The position numbers were made by a program, and so were the translations under genes. From NCBI GenBank assembly GCA_009103225.1, contig RHPI01000193.1, positions 1-64,000 on the forward strand: a stretch of DNA of 64,000 nt. Reading direction: 5' to 3'. Positions 1-10,179 of this stretch are shown here, piece after piece. The DNA comes from Chlorokybus atmophyticus. Its lineage: Eukaryota; Streptophyta; Chlorokybophyceae; Chlorokybales; Chlorokybaceae. Each line of letters begins with the position of its first letter. Within the stretch, counting starts at the first letter, position 1. Under the pieces are notes generated by a model. That model was not told where the DNA came from, did no database searches, and saw only the letters and a list, made by a program, of their open reading frames with translations.

Positions 1-79
1 ACCCTAACCCTAACCCTAACCCTAACCCTAACCCTAACCCTAACCCTAACCCTAACCCTAACCCTAACCCTAACCCTAA
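1..79. repeat. Telomeric repeat tract (CCCTAA)13
   Basis: Thirteen perfect CCCTAA units follow a single leading A. On the other strand this is TTAGGG, running outward, as expected for the left end of a chromosome. The tract ends at 79 and the next bases belong to a broken retrotransposon, with no subtelomeric spacer. The TTAGGG type occurs in animals, fungi and many protists, so it does not identify the lineage. Confidence 0.97.
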
Positions 80-792
80 TCCTGGAGTTGGTTGAGTTTG
101 CGATCAACTGCCACCACAATGCAAGCACAGGTGTCACTCCCTTCCTTATGAACTACGGGCAACATCCATTGACACCGTTGACGGCATGGACACCGCGACG
201 ACATGACGTGCGTGTGGAGGCAGCTAATGACTTCCTTACAAAGTGCGCGGACATTAACAAGGCAGCTAGGGATGCGTTATTGGTGGCACAAAATCGGCAG
301 AAGCAGTACGCGGACGCGTATCGCCGACACCTCACGTTTCAGGAAGGCGACATTGTGTTACTCTCCGCGAAGCACGTCCAGGTGCGTACGGGAGTACGCA
401 AGCTGAATGAACGCTGGTTGGGACCATTTAAGGTCAGCAAAGTAATCTCGGACGTGGCGTACGAGTTGGAGCTACCCGACACCATGCGTGTGCACCCCGT
501 TTTTCACGTCTCCCTTCTGAAAGCATATCGAGGACAACCGCCAGAAAGGCCACCCCCCGAAGTTGGCACAGACGGTGAACCCGAGTGGGAGGTAGAAGAC
601 ATCCTTGGTGAGAAGTTTATGCATGGCGTACGCAAGTTCTTAGTGAAATGGAAGGGCTATCCGTTGCATGAAGCATCCTGGGAGCCAGAGGCACACTTGA
701 CTAATGCTCAAGACGTTGTGCGTGCCTATCTTGCTCGACGACACCCTCGCGAGCTTCGAGGACGAAGCTCACCTGGGGGGGGAGGAGTGTAA
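80..792 (+). pseudogene. Chromovirus pol 3' end: integrase C-terminus plus chromodomain, cut by the telomere
   Basis: The reading frame is open from the telomere edge, so there is no true start; everything upstream is lost. About 235 residues remain. The first 150 match the C-terminal part of a Ty3/gypsy integrase, including a GPFKV-type block followed by HPVFHVSLL. A chromodomain follows at about residues 165-220, with EVEDIL, the aromatic KFLVKWKGYP block and SWEPEAHL. Chromodomains on gypsy integrases direct insertion by reading histone marks. The frame closes on a TAA that is part of the LTR start (TGTAA). The decayed copy at 18,274-22,142 is a relative, with the same order of domains. 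What is present shows no internal stops. Confidence 0.92.
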
Positions 793-1459
793 CAGTCAAG
801 GCCAAATTCTGTGATTTTCATGGCCGTTTTAGGCTTTATTTGTAAGGTACATGTTTTTAATGACTTGTGGCGGATATCGGCGAGTTATGAGTCTGCCGCG
901 GATATCGACCGGGGCCCCAAGACCAGTCCGGAAGGTGCCAGAAAACGGAGGGCCAGTCGAGAAGGGCTCGACCAGATTTCTGGAAGGGCCTGGCGCCAAG
1001 TAGTATAACTTGACCATATGAGCAGCAAATTAGGAGATCTTTGGTGCGTTAGAAAGGTCTAGAAGTGTACTACAAGATTCTGCGAGAATATCTTAGCTTC
1101 TAGTTCCGTCTAGCGCTAGAATCGTCTAGACAGTAGCATGTGCAGACTGGTAGGTATAAAAGTGACATTCTACAACTTGCAATACAACCTTTAGCTCCCT
1201 AGTTTCTTGTGTGCAAGCTTGGTGGTGGTTAGCAGGGGTTGCTAGCGTGTGCCCACCGGTGTGTGCTTGCTTGTGTGACGATCCAAGGCGCTACACAAGT
1301 CGGTATGTAGCTTCGAGCGCATGCGCGTTCGTACGCGAGTGGCGGGGCGCGTGTGTGTGCTTGGCAGAGGGGGCAAGGTTCCGGTGTGAATACCGTGTCT
1401 TGGTGAGAGGGTTATGGATTGGACCAACTCACAGGTGACAAGGCACGAGCACCGTCACA
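788..1459 (+). repeat. Chromovirus 3' LTR (672 bp)
   Basis: It starts TGTAACAG just after a G-rich polypurine tract and ends CGTCACA, giving standard TG...CA ends. Two further copies are visible: 6,750-7,421 (minus, also 672 bp) and 22,143-22,805 (663 bp). A TATAAAA box lies at about 1,155. The base after the LTR begins CCCTC, which also flanks the minus-strand LTR (7,422-7,426 read in reverse). This 5-bp duplication marks the original insertion point in the methyltransferase gene. Confidence 0.93.
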
Positions 1460-3629
1460 CCCTCGCTCCAGGTTGTTCTGGGAGCTGATGAGGATCATCC
1501 ACCTCCTTCAACACCACCAGATCTCCAGACCCCTGGGGTACGTCATTGAAAATGTGCATTCAGAGGACGACAAGCGTCCGCACGTGGCCTCCAGCTACCG
1601 ACAAGTTTGCTCCATTCTGGGGCACCCACTCAAGGTGAACGCGGCACGACATGGCTCGCGCGCACATCGTGTACGTGCCAAATGGACAAACTTGGCCACC
1701 GTGGAGGAGCTCATTACCGCCGAATACACGCGCAGCGCTCGGCCGCGCAACCTGCTGGTCGACGACATCCTTGACCCCGGCCGCACAGCACAACCTGTCC
1801 TGCATCATAACCACAAGCACTTCTACCAGTGCAATCAGCCTGGTCAGCCCCGTCGCGCACTCCCCACATTGGTGTCCTACCCGGGCTCCTACGCATTTCG
1901 GAACGGTGGTGACGGGATGGTATTTGATGCAACCACCAACACGTTGGAAGAACCCAACGCACGCGAACGTGAATGCGCCATGGGCTTCTTCCCCAACAGC
2001 ATCACAGGTTCATCGCTGACGGACAATCAGCAATGCCAGCTGCTTGGTCGCGCCATGGACCAGAACAGCATGATATGGCTGCTGGAGCTGAGCTTTGCGT
2101 TGCAGGACCGCCACGTGTCCTTCGAGGATCTCGAACACTTGGCTGGGGGGTGGGCTGATCGCGTCAACACCAAGGCAGCTCACACAGCTTTCGAGGTGGT
2201 CCACATGGAGGAGCAAGCGGCAGTGACAGTGGAGGACATTCCTGTGGTTGCCAATGCGACCTCCTGGGACCATGCCATTAGCCCGTTGGCCACGGAAGAC
2301 ACTCGAGAGAAGCTGGAGGCTCTCCTTAATAAATGGGGGAGCCAATTCAGCTTCAATGTGAAGGAATTGGGTACATGTGCGGTGTACCAGATGGACATTG
2401 AGCTAGTGGACACTGAGCCGGTGTTCCGGCGACAATACAGGCTCTCCAAGTTGGAAAAAGATTTGGTGGAACAGAGATGCAAGGCGCTGCTAGATGCAGG
2501 CCTTATCGAAGAGTCCACATCGGACTTCGCAGCAGCAACCGTCATGCCCCTGAAGAAGGATTCAGCAGGCAACTGGACAGAGCGACGCATGTGTGGCGAC
2601 TATCGTCTCCTCAATAACAAGACCAAGCAAGACCGGTACCCCATGCCCACAGCAGAGGGTATTTTTGATGATGTGGGAGACTGCACAGTCTTCAGCATCC
2701 TGGACATGCGTCAGGGGTACAACCAGATCGCCATCAAGGACGAGGACAAGCACAAGACCTCCTTCTGGGGCAACCGACAGTTGTACCAATGGAAGGTAAT
2801 GCCGTTCGGGCTGAAGAACGCCCGCGCCAAGTTTCAACGCGTCATGGACAAAGCCTTGAAGGGGTTGGACTGCGCGCGGTGCTACATCGATGACATCTTC
2901 ATCTTCAGCCGCAGAAGCGAGGAGCATCTTCAGCACATCGAAGCGGTGCTGGAACGACTCAAGGGAGTGGGGATGACCGTACACCCCGACAAGTGTACCT
3001 TCTTCACCCACAAGGTGCCGTACTTAGGGCACATGATTGTGCCCCATGGTGTGTATGCGCAGCAGGCCAAAGTAGAGGCTCTGGCAGCTATCCCTGCCCC
3101 GACAGACCTCACGCGCCTGCGCGCTTTCTTGGGACTTGCCAACTATTATCGTCGATTCGTGAAGGACTTCGCGAAGATCGCAAGGCCTCTCAACGAGCTA
3201 CTGAAAAAGGAGGTGGAGTTCGCGTGGAAGGAGTCGCAACAGCAGGCCTTCGAGGAGCTGAAGAGCAGACTCACCAGCGCTCCCATCCTTCAACGTCCGG
3301 ACTACGCCAAGCCTTTCATCCTTCACACCGACTGGAGCAAGCTGGGGATGGGAGCGGTGCTGGTGCAGCACGATGAGAACAAGAAGGAGCGGGTGGTGTC
3401 ATACGCCAGCCGAAGCAACAACAGCGCCGAGGCCAACTACAGCAGCTACGAAGGGGAGTGCCTCGCTGCAGTGTGGGCCATCTCCTTCTTTCGACCTTTC
3501 CTCTTTGGTCGACAGTTCCAACTGATCACCGATCATCAGCCCCTCAAGTGGCTGATGACCAACCAACATCTAACAGGGAAAACTTGCTCGATGGGCCCTG
3601 CTGTTACAGGAATACGACTTCGAGATTGA
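1460..3629 (+). pseudogene. MT-PHD element copy 1: DNA methyltransferase C-terminal half, RT and RNase H
   Basis: The frame opens at the chromovirus LTR edge. The first 220 or so codons are the second half of a C5-cytosine DNA methyltransferase: RSRLFWEL, motif VI with ENV, motif VIII RAHRVRAKWTN, then a target-recognition stretch and motifs IX/X (RERECAMGFFP and LLGRAMDQNS). A linker leads at about 2,390 into a Ty3/gypsy reverse transcriptase with MCGDYR, VMPFGLKNA and the catalytic YIDD, then RNase H with HTDWSKLGMGAVL, YEGECLAAVWA and TDHQPLKWL. One extra A in the run at 3,579-3,582, compared with copy 2, shifts the frame and ends this part at 3,629. The initial half of the methyltransferase is not joined to this copy; a matching half lies at 7,422-7,760 on the other strand. 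Confidence 0.9.
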
Positions 3630-5400
3630 CCACCGCGCTGGCCTCACCAACCAAGACGCCGATGGCCTCAGTCGCAACCCCCACCTCAGCACCAACGACG
3701 CAACTGGAGCGCGGCATGAGCTCATCCCTGCAGCAACAGCTCCCACCATGGCAGCCATGTTTGCTGCTGCCGCGTTGCGCTCAGGGCGCAAGACCAACAC
3801 CACAACCTCAGCAGTGGTAGAGGAGATTCCTGCCCTTGAGTCTACCGACCCTGCGGCAATCACACCCTTGGGAGACGCCCACGCAGCCGACATTGACGTC
3901 GATGACACAAAGCTGGCGTCCACTGACACCGGGCAGGACATATGGCACGACAAGCCATCACTCTCCTTTCTTCAACGTGGCCATCCCCCCTCTGGCATGA
4001 GCGCTCGAGAGAAGGACCGGGTCAACCAATGCACCCGTCACTATCGATGGACAGGTGACAAGCTGTATCGCCGCTTCCACGACGAAGACAAGGAAGTGCC
4101 GACACCAGTCACGCGCGAGGACATCATCACTTCCCTCCACACTGAGCTTGGACACTTTGGTGTCAAGCGCACAGTCAGTCTAGTGAAAGCACAATATTGG
4201 TGGCATGGATTAACAAAACAGGTGCAAATGTTCGTCAGCCACTGCCAGCAGTGTGACATGGTGCGCGCCAGCCTCAACACGCGTAGCGCCACCTTGCACC
4301 CACTCCCCATCTCCGGTCTCTTTTACCGATGGGGACTCGACATCTTGGGGGACTTGGCACCCTCAGCACGTGGCAACCGTTACATCCTGGTCATGATTGA
4401 GCACTTCTTCAAATGGGTGGAGCTGGTGCCATTACCCGACAAGAGCAGCAGGGGGGTGTCTCAAGCCTTCCTCTCTCATGTTCTCAGCCGCTTTGGCAGC
4501 TGCGCCGAGGTCATCACCGACCAAGGTACTGAGTTCAGAGGGGAATTCGACACCCTCTTGGACAAATGTTACATCGACCACCGCCGTACCTCGCGTGATC
4601 ACCCTCAAGCCGACGGCCTCACCGAGCGGACGGTACAGACCATCAAGAAGGCGCTCCGCAAATACGTGTTGGAGTACAAGAAGGACACTTGGGATGACCA
4701 CCTCCCATGGGTGGTCCTTGGATATCGGTTGTCAAAACAGGCGGCTCTGCGGGAGTACCGCCCGTACTACCTGCTGTTTGGGCGACCACCATTGATCCCC
4801 TTCCGTGCGCAACAGGAGGTGGATCGCGTCGTGAACAACCTCGACGACCCTGACTGGATGCACCACGATATCACCACGCGCGCCGCACTTTTCGAGCGCA
4901 TCGTCCCCATGGCCTTCAACAATCTGCGCATCGCGCAGCATCGCGACACGCTGCGCTACGAGCGCGTACGCAGCGGCTTTTACAAGGAGCGCCAACGGCG
5001 ATTCCAAGCGGGGGACTTTGCCTATCGCATGGCAGCCACCAAAGACACGCTTGACACCTCCGTAGGCCGCACCGTCTACAAGGTACTCAAAGTGTACCCC
5101 ACAGGGGTGCTGGACCTCCTTGGTCAAAACGGAGAAAGGTTAAAGGACAACATGGTGAACTGTGCGCCATGTCACCTCCCTTACGTAGCCGGCTTCGGGC
5201 GTATCCAGCACCCTCGTCCTGCGCGCAGCACACGCTGTGAACACTGCGGCAGCGCCGGCGACGACGCACTCATGATGCTCTGCGATGGCTGCAACAAAGG
5301 CCTGCATTGCTACTGCCTGGAGCCACCTTTGGACACGATACCTATGGAAGAATATTGGTGCGACGACTGCCGTACCAACGGCCCTCCTCACTTGCGCTAG
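3583..5400 (+). pseudogene. MT-PHD element copy 1: integrase plus C-terminal PHD finger
   Basis: This continues copy 1 in the frame restored after the single-base insertion near 3,580. A Pro/Thr/Ala-rich spacer precedes the integrase. The integrase has an HHCC zinc module (HTELGHFG ... CQQCDM), the first catalytic Asp in WGLDILGD, the second in TDQGTEFRG and the Glu in GLTERTVQTIKKAL. After the integrase C-terminal domain come about 50 residues with a complete PHD pattern: CEHCGSAGDD, LCDGCNKGLHCYC, PMEEYWCDDC (Cys4-His-Cys3). PHD fingers bind histone H3 tails, so this could guide integration much as chromodomains do in chromoviruses; that role is inference. The stop is at 5,398-5,400, and a G-run (about 5,441-5,447) that could be a polypurine tract follows. 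Confidence 0.9.
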
Positions 5401-5448
5401 CAGCTGAGCTCTGGAGCCGGAACCTTCCCCAGAGCCCAGGGGGGGTGG

Positions 5449-5689
5449 CTTGTTGACTTTGTATGCTACGGCACAGCATGTTCTTAGGGAAAACACCGAC
5501 TCCATCTGCCCGTACTACCCAGCAGCAGCACCCCAGCTGCACGAAGCACTTGTCACCATGAGGGTGGAGGTCATCTTTTTGTTCTTGCTACGCGTCACCC
5601 AGGTGGCGCAGCAGCATGTCCAGCACAGTCTGGCTGTCCATGCAGCTGTCCGAGACAGCGTGACCCTCGACTCCCCTCGACCCGACAGC
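5449..5689 (+). repeat. Module A of the MT-PHD terminal repeat (first copy)
   Basis: About 240 bp follow the G-run after the pol stop. The module begins TGGCTTGTTGAC, ends CCCGACA, and is followed by GC and then the TGTCATGCC start of the LTR-like unit. It recurs at 6,289-6,522, 16,509-16,751 and 17,339-17,586. The order A-B-A is the same after both pol copies, so it is a family trait or an old tandem event. Whether A belongs to the LTR or precedes it is unresolved. Confidence 0.7.
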
Positions 5690-5800
5690 TGTCATGCCTA
5701 TCGCCCAAGCATGCCCGTCGTCATCGGGCATGCCTACAGCAAAGACCCTCGCCCGGCTTACCAGCATGGCAACCCGCGCTCGCCTCTGACCAGTAGCTAG
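5558..5800 (+). CDS. Possible small ORF with hydrophobic N-terminus in module A
   Basis: An 80-codon ATG frame starts with a short hydrophobic run (VIFLFLLRV) that looks like a signal peptide and continues into the LTR-like unit, ending at 5,800. The first 50 or so residues are nearly conserved in the copy near 16,619, where a small indel changes the C-terminus; the copies at 6,394 and 17,457 keep the first part but end differently. I do not recognise a domain. It may be non-coding terminal-repeat sequence that happens to be open. Confidence 0.25.
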   Translation: MRVEVIFLFLLRVTQVAQQHVQHSLAVHAAVRDSVTLDSPRPDSCHAYRPSMPVVIGHAYSKDPRPAYQHGNPRSPLTSS

Positions 5801-6522
5801 GTCATGTCCCTAGAGTAGCTCGTGACCATAGCCTGCATAGGCACCGCGCGTAGCTGTTCAATTGTGAGTTCAGTTATAAGTCCGGTTCCATATCGAGTGG
5901 GCATTTCCTGTGGAAATAGCCTCGATATGACCGTTAGCTTATGTTCTGGACAGTCATGAGTTGACTTGTATAAGTAGGCACAGTGTTCACCGGATCAGCT
6001 AGTGACACTGTAAGCGTGAAAGCTAAGAGCTTGTGAAGCGACTTGAACTACGAGCACACCGTCCTGGTTCTCAAGAATCCCCTCACCGTGTGAGAGCCTG
6101 TGCATGTTCTTGTGCACTGCGCTTGTTCTTGCTGTGAGCTTTGTGTATTTGGTCGCGGTGTGCTTGTTGGCATCAGACAGGGCATAGCATCCACGTGTTG
6201 CTTGCTCATTCACCTCACTTAACAGTGTAATTCCTCTCCCACTCACGCAAAGAACTGTGTAAACAGCACTACCTATAGTAGTGGCTTGTTGACTCTAGAT
6301 GCTACGGCACAGCATGTTCTTAGGGAAAACACCGACTCCATCTGCCCGTACTACCCAGCAGCAGCACCCAGCTGCACGAAGCACTTGTCACAATGAGGGT
6401 GGAGGTCATCTTTCTGTTCTTGCTACGCGTCACCCAGGTGGCGCAGCAGCATGTCCAGCACAGTCTGGCTGTCCATGCAGCTGTCCGAGACAGCGTGACC
6501 CTCGACTCCCCTCGACCCGACA
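5690..6522 (+). repeat. MT-PHD family LTR-like unit (modules B+A, 833 bp)
   Basis: It begins TGTCATGCC and ends CCCGACA, so its tips form a short inverted repeat TGTC/GACA. Module B (about 600 bp) has a TATA-like box (TTGTATAAGTAGG, near 5,970) and would supply the promoter. Module A makes up the last 234 bp. A second unit of 835 bp lies at 16,752-17,586. The minus-strand unit at 12,848-13,456 has module B but almost none of A. The right end abuts ATCT, the complement of AGAT found at 13,457, which marks target duplication of an LTR insertion. Confidence 0.75.
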
Positions 6523-6749
6523 ATCTGATACACCGAGCACGTTTCTAATTCCTTCACGTTTAAGCTGAATTAGCTCCTCCATTTGTTGAGGAGAGCCTCC
6601 AGCTTCTCTCGAGTGTCTTCTGTGGCCAACGGGCCAATGGCATGGTCCCAGGAGGTGGCATTGGCGACCACGGCAATGTCCTCCACTGTCACTGCTGCTT
6701 GCTCCTCCATGTGGACCACCTCGAGGGCTGTGTGAGCTGCCTTGGTGTC
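6523..6749 (-). pseudogene. MT-PHD copy 2 fragment: linker between methyltransferase and RT
   Basis: Read on the minus strand this matches 2,165-2,395 of copy 1, the linker ending just before the RT domain. It joins the chromovirus LTR at 6,750, so about 700 bp equivalent to the methyltransferase C-terminal half are missing from copy 2. An in-frame TAA in place of CAA (AGCTAATTC against AGCCAATTC) adds damage. Its end at 6,523 continues logically into the plus-strand RT at 13,457, because both share AGAT. Confidence 0.85.
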
Positions 6750-7421
6750 TGTGACGGTGCTCGTGCCTTGTCACCTGTGAGTTGGTCCAATCCACAACCC
6801 TCTCACCAAGACACGGTATTCACACCGGAACCTTGCCCCCTCTGCCAAGCACACACACGCGCCCCGCCACTCGCGTACGCACGCGCATGCGCTCGAAGCT
6901 ACACACCGACTTGTGTAGCGCCTTGGATCGTCACACAAGCAAGCACACACCGGTGGGCACACGCTAGCAACCCCTGCTAACCACCACCAAGCTTGCACAC
7001 AAGAAACTAGGGAGCTAAAGGTTGTATTGCAAGTTGTGGAATGTCACTTTTATACCTACCAGTCTGCACATGCTACTGTCTAGACGATTCTAGCGCTAGA
7101 CGGAACTAGAAGCTAAGATATTCTCGCAGATTCTTGTAGTACACTTCTAGACCTTTCCAACGCACCAAAGATCTCCTAATTTGCTGCTCATATGGTCAAG
7201 TTATACTACTTGGCGCCAGGCCCTTCCAGAAATCTGGTCGAGCCCTTCTCGACTGGCCCTCCGTTTTCTGGCACCTTCCGGACTGGTCTTGGGGCCCCGG
7301 TCGATATCCGCGGCAGACTCATAACTCGCCGATATCCGCCACAAGTCATTAAAAACATGTACCTTACAAATAAGGCCTAAAACGGCCATGAAAATCACAG
7401 AATTTGGCCTTGACTGTTACA
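6750..7421 (-). repeat. Chromovirus solo LTR inside the DNA methyltransferase gene
   Basis: A 672-bp LTR in minus orientation, nearly identical to 788-1,459. Its 5' end (7,421) abuts the methyltransferase N-terminal half with CCCTC as flanking sequence. Its 3' end abuts the linker fragment rather than the expected second CCCTC, so the LTR pair recombined and nearby DNA was deleted. The TGTAA of the LTR gives the interrupted reading frame its stop (7,417-7,419 on the plus strand). Confidence 0.93.
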
Positions 7422-10179
7422 GAGGGTTTTCGAGGCCTTGTCCCTTGCCTGCCCTGGAGTGCCCTTGGCATTCCCATCCAGCTATTAACAGGTCGACATT
7501 GCGGAGGGACAGTAGGTGATCTTCAGTGATCAGCCGGACGTCCTGTGGCAATGCTTTGAGGCTGCCTTGCAACGCCGAGAGGGGTAGTTGACGTGGATAC
7601 CTGGTGTGCAGTTGGCGTAAGTGGTGCTTGAGGCCCGTTTGTGCGTGTGGGTCTGGGTCACAGTAATAGTATTTGGTAACCTTCACGCCCGTGTTAAGGA
7701 CCGCAGCAAGACCACTGCCAATGCCTCCAAACAGCTCCAACACTGTGATGCCCTGTTGTCTGCGAAAGGTGTGGAATTCCACCACTCCGGTGGCCACCAT
7801 ATGGTGGTCCTGCACCTTGACGTGGCTTCGGTAGTTGGGGAAGCGCGTGGTGATCAGTGGGTGGCTGAGCAAGATGTGTGCGTCCACCTGTGCGCGCCAG
7901 CGCCGTTCAGCTGGGTCTTGTAATGCTACTTCCACGGTGGCATCCTCCTGCTCCTCGTTGTACGAAATGGGAGAGGGGTCGCCGGTTTGACACGGGGTTG
8001 TGGCACCAGCAGCGACTTGCGTCCGAGCACCGTTGTATATGGCCATTACAGCCTTACGGGTGCGGGCGTGTCTGAGTGTGGCCATGGCAGCCATTTTGCG
8101 TTGGGCGCGCGTGCGCGAGACCAACTCGAGAGGCAGGAAACCCTGTACCTCTCCTTCATCCTCATCCCAATGTGGCCGAAACCACGCTCGTTGTGTCCAG
8201 CAGTCGAGGCCCATGCCCACAGGGAAGTTGAAATCCTGCCCAAGCAGAAAGTCGAAGGAGCCGGCATTGGTGACCACGCATTGCTGGACGATCTCGGTCG
8301 TGTAGGTTGGGTCCAGCCCTGTCAACCGAATGCAAAAGGCCTCCCTGGTGACTCCCATCACCTTATCCCGGCTACCTGTGGCAGTGTCCAACACGTACGG
8401 GCAAGGCACCAAGTCGAAACTGGTTATGCCTAGGGACCGCGCGAGGAAGCGCCCGATGATGGCACGCTGTGCTCCGCTGTCCAACATTACCCGCTTGGGT
8501 GCCAGACCGTTGATGGTAACGTGCTTGCCTTGGTTGGCCACAATGGCAGCGTTGGCGTCGATACGCAACCTCTTCATACGAGGTGTCTGTTCCTCTGACT
8601 CAGTTGCCTCAGCTGGAGATGCTGAGCGCATGGCAGCCAGAGCTCCTCTGCCTGCTGGATCCGAAGAACCCCCTCCTTGCCCTCTCCCTCTGCCGAACCG
8701 ACCTTGTCGAGGTGGTTGGTAGACACGGGGGGGCCTCGGTGCTGGAGGTTCCGGCGCCGGTTGTGGTGGCGGCGCAGGTGGATGACGCCTCTGCGAAGCT
8801 GGAATCATGCCCGCGGGCGTACCCAGTGGCTGTGGAGGGAACCCCGGCGGACCCGGTGTTTGTGGGCCTGCCTCGCGTTCAGCTTGCTCCGCGGCGTACG
8901 TCCATCGGACAGCATGAGCTGCTTCTCTGAGTAACGTCCCTTCCCACGTGGCCGTGGGCTCGGTGTCCGTGTCGGTCCAATGATGATATTGAGGCATGGG
9001 CTGCAGGTATACGGCGCGTAGTAGCTGTCGCCGCATGTCGTGAGTAATGGTGGGGACTCGTAGGATCCCTGCCATGTAGGCATCCCACCTTCCTTGTACC
9101 ACTCCCACATCGAGCACAGTCATGGCGCGAGCACGTAGGGTGCGCTGGAGGTCAGTCTGCTGTGCATGTAGCTCATGAGCAATGGCGAAGCGCCGCCGTT
9201 GCCGTGCGGCTTCCACCCCTGGCAGCCGAAGCATTGCCTCTTGCACTCCCTCCAGCGTGTCCGGGGCTGTGGTGGCAGCCTCGTCGTATGCTTGTCGCAG
9301 CGAACGAACGAATGCCCCCAACCATGATGCTCGGTTGCCAAAGGCAAACAGGGGGACAGCAGGGTGATTGGCAACGAGCCTTGTCACGAGACGAGCTCGA
9401 GCGGCGCTGCCCTCTTGCATCCCCATCATCTGTCTTAATGTGTTGCCCTCAGGCCTATGCAACATGACTGCTTGCCGGATGAGTGCGGTACGGAGTTGTT
9501 GCTCCCCCACCATACCAGCTCCTCCTCGTTGTGTGGTGTCCCCTTGCGGGGTGAGGTACCCTCGCCCTGCATCGCGTTGATCCTCAGGCATGTCTTCGAC
9601 CAAAGGAGGCAGCAGCGGGGCGATTACTCCCCTCAATTGTTGCGCCAACGCCCTCGCTTGGTCTGCAACAGTTGCGTGTCCCGGCTGCTCGATGGCGATC
9701 GCCGTGGAGTGTGCTGTGGTCGGCGCCGTGGAGGCGCTGGCAACATGTGCTGGCGCTATGGTTGGTACGATAACGGCGTGTGCTGCTTCGTACGCTTGTC
9801 GGCGTGCGTCCACTTGGGCAGCTTGGTCCATGCAATACCGATGGGCCTGTTCGAGTGCAGAGAAACGCTCTTGACGACTGCCTGGAGTGAGCCCCCGGAG
9901 AGCGAGATCAATGCCCAGCGCGATGTCAGACATCGTGACCACGAGGTCTTGGAGTTTGTGTCGCTGGAGGCCGAGTGGGTCCAGTGGCGAAGGCTCGAAG
10001 TCGATCTGTTCAGCGGGCATGGGCTGTCGCGATTGACTGGGTGCGCCCTGCAACCGTGCGTGTAATGCCAGGAATAACTGAATGGCCAGTTCCAACACCG
10101 CAGGTCGGCGATAGGTGACCCCGAACAGACGATCCCTCATCTCTGGTGCAGTGCCGGCGAGGATTTCATCCTCCAGCTG
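7422..10179 (-). pseudogene. MT-PHD copy 2 Pol N-terminal part: spacer, retropepsin and DNA methyltransferase N-terminal half
   Basis: This is an open frame of about 920 codons, in the same frame as Gag and separated from it only by one UAG; the first ATG is at 10,140. Counting from that ATG, residues 1-520 are Ala/Gln/Arg-rich and unrecognised, with a Pro-rich, RG-rich stretch near 470-500. A retropepsin follows: the active-site triad in VMLDSGAQRAIIG (about 551-563) and the flap-side DFLLGQDF (about 632). From about 795 comes a C5-DNA methyltransferase: motif I LELFGGIGSG, an acidic SAM-site strand YYYCDPDP, and motif IV GWECQGHSRAGKG with the catalytic Cys. The usual Pro before that Cys is Glu here. 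The frame is cut exactly at the LTR after GLENP. This is not a host methyltransferase: it lies between a retropepsin and an RT linker. Confidence 0.9.
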
